A stretch of DNA of 8,012 nucleotides from Gemmatimonadota bacterium (GTDB lineage: Bacteria; Gemmatimonadota; Gemmatimonadetes; Gemmatimonadales; GWC2-71-9): NCBI GenBank assembly GCA_029884275.1, contig JAOUIC010000056.1:1-8012 (forward strand), read 5' to 3'. Shown piece by piece: positions 6,867-8,012 of this stretch. The stretch's first letter is position 1, and every line of letters starts with the position of its first letter. The translations under genes were made by a program, and so were the position numbers. Under the pieces are notes generated by a model. It was not told where the DNA came from. It ran no database searches and saw only the letters and a program-made list of their open reading frames with translations.

Positions 6867-8012
6867 ATGCCAGCGCAGCAGCAGGCCGCTCCGGAGCCCG
6901 CCAGCACCTCCGCCGCCGCGACCGCTCCGAGCTCCATCTATCACCGCACCACCTGCCGCGGGTGCCGCGGCACGGCGCTGGAACCGTTCCTCGCTCTGGG
7001 ACCCCAGCCACTCGCGAACGCCTTCCTGTCGGATTCCTCGGCCTTCACCACCGAGGCCAGGTACCCGCTCGATGTCTACTTCTGCGAGACCTGTGCCCTG
7101 GTCCAGCTGCTCGACGTCGTGAACCCGGAGGTGCTGTTCCGCGACTACATCTACGTCACCGGAACGTCGACCACGATCGCGGCGCATAACACCGAGTACG
7201 CGCGAACCGTCATCGACCTGCTGGGGCTGGGGACGAACGACCTGGTCGTCGAGGCGGCCAGCAACGACGGCAGCCTCCTCAGGTGCTTCCAGTCGGGGGG
7301 CGTTCGGACCCTTGGGGTGGAGCCGGCGCGGAATATCGCCGCGATCGCCCGGAGCGCCGGCGTGGAGACGATCGAGGAGTTCTTCGGGACCGACACGGCC
7401 CGGCTGGTCCGGGGCCGCTACGGGCCGGCGCAGGCGGTGATCGGCAACAACGTGCTGGCGCACGTGGACGACACGCAGGACTTCCTCCGTGGCGGCGCGG
7501 CCCTGCTTGCCGAGGACGGGCTCCTTATCGTCGAAGTACCCGGCCTCGCGGACCTGATGGACCGACTCGAGTACGACACGGTGTACCACGAGCACCTCTG
7601 CTATTTCTCCGTCACCGCCCTGATGCGGCTGTGCGAGGAAGCCGGGCTGCGGATCGTGCGGGTGGACCGGTACCCGGTGCATGGGGGAAGCCTCAGGATC
7701 TACGCCGGGCTGGTGAGCCGCCATCCCGATCACGCCCTCGCTGTCCGGGCGCAGGCGGAGGTCGAGCGGGCTGCCGGACTGACCACACTGCCCCGTTTCA
7801 GACAGTTCGCCGGGGAGGTTGCGGCCAACCGGGCCAGGCTGGTCGACCTGCTGGAGCAGCTGCACCGGAAGGGGAAGTCCGTCGCGGGTTATGGGGCGCC
7901 GGCCAAGGGAAACACCCTGCTGAACTATTGCGGCATCGGCACCCGCCTGCTGCCCTACACCGTGGACCGCTCCGCCCTCAAGGTGGGCAAGTACACGCCA
8001 GGGATGCACATT
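6867..8012 (+). CDS. SAM-dependent sugar C-methyltransferase-like protein (3' end outside window)
   Basis: The frame is open to the right edge (382 residues from ATG 6867), so perhaps the last 20-40 residues are missing. A zinc-binding N-terminal domain is shown by CRGC (C30, C33) and CETC (C73, C76). The SAM-binding core starts with VVEAASNDGSLL (127-138), where many relatives have an EIGSNDG form, followed by GVEPARNIA (150-158). YHEHLCYFS (240-248) matches the Tyr-x-Glu-His active-site signature known from the NDP-hexose C-3-methyltransferase TcaB9. HGGSLRIY (272-279) and GYGAPAKGNTLLNY (341-354) mark the C-terminal methyltransferase domain. Known for this architecture: C-methylation of keto-deoxysugar nucleotides, although many surface-polysaccharide homologues are uncharacterised. 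The gap to the GT2 stop is 8 nt. ATG 6867 is chosen; GTG 6861 in the same frame is an alternative. The first ~22 residues are a Pro/Ala/Gln linker ahead of the conserved domain. Architecture is confident; the methylated sugar is inferred. Confidence 0.88.
   Translation, partial: MPAQQQAAPEPASTSAAATAPSSIYHRTTCRGCRGTALEPFLALGPQPLANAFLSDSSAFTTEARYPLDVYFCETCALVQLLDVVNPEVLFRDYIYVTGTSTTIAAHNTEYARTVIDLLGLGTNDLVVEAASNDGSLLRCFQSGGVRTLGVEPARNIAAIARSAGVETIEEFFGTDTARLVRGRYGPAQAVIGNNVLAHVDDTQDFLRGGAALLAEDGLLIVEVPGLADLMDRLEYDTVYHEHLCYFSVTALMRLCEEAGLRIVRVDRYPVHGGSLRIYAGLVSRHPDHALAVRAQAEVERAAGLTTLPRFRQFAGEVAANRARLVDLLEQLHRKGKSVAGYGAPAKGNTLLNYCGIGTRLLPYTVDRSALKVGKYTPGMHI

Noticed and set aside
6870..6940. CAG-type repeats and GCC-rich stretch at the methyltransferase N-terminus
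   Set aside because: Short and imperfect; explained by a Pro/Ala/Gln-rich linker rather than a DNA repeat element.
6546..8009. Long (487-codon) minus-strand open frame opposite the GT2 and methyltransferase genes
   Set aside because: It crosses two well-supported plus-strand genes and their junction, and its product has no recognisable motifs.

Overview
The window is a compact, very GC-rich (strong G/C preference at third codon positions) bacterial segment. All six genes I can support lie on the plus strand. The gene content (sulfatase, membrane GT-C glycosyltransferase, nucleotide-sugar-type SDR, cobalamin-type radical SAM enzyme, family 2 glycosyltransferase, sugar C-methyltransferase-like protein) points to a cell-surface glycan or glycosylated-metabolite biosynthesis locus. 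The host is a GC-rich bacterium. Gemmatimonadota, Acidobacteriota or a similar environmental phylum would fit, but nothing in the window fixes the taxon.

Layout. Bases 1-680 hold the C-terminal part of a sulfatase/alkaline-phosphatase-superfamily protein that starts before the window. It overlaps by 4 nt (ATGA) with a 677-residue polytopic membrane protein (677-2710) of the GT39/ArnT-like GT-C type. That gene overlaps by 4 nt (GTGA) with an extended-SDR NAD(P)-dependent epimerase/dehydratase (2707-3678). This is one translationally coupled unit. A 346-nt gap (3679-4024) follows, the only substantial non-coding stretch. It contains weak promoter-like hexamers, a small GC hairpin and a patch of locally lower GC, but no convincing promoter or terminator.

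A second unit starts at 4025 with a 682-residue radical SAM protein that has a cobalamin-binding-like N-terminal domain. It overlaps by 4 nt (ATGA) with a soluble family 2 glycosyltransferase (6070-6858). After an 8-nt gap comes a SAM-dependent methyltransferase with an N-terminal zinc site and the YHEH motif of NDP-hexose C-methyltransferases (6867 to the window edge, truncated at its C-terminus).

Working model (inference): the SDR and the methyltransferase make or tailor a nucleotide-activated sugar. The GT2 enzyme transfers a sugar to a lipid or glycan acceptor, and the GT-C enzyme uses lipid-linked sugar on the outer face of the membrane. The radical SAM enzyme does an uncharacterised radical modification of a glycan, lipid or sugar intermediate. 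The radical SAM-GT2-C-methyltransferase trio is the least conventional part of the window and the best candidate for an undescribed pathway. No tRNA, rRNA, CRISPR array, insertion sequence or origin was recognised.
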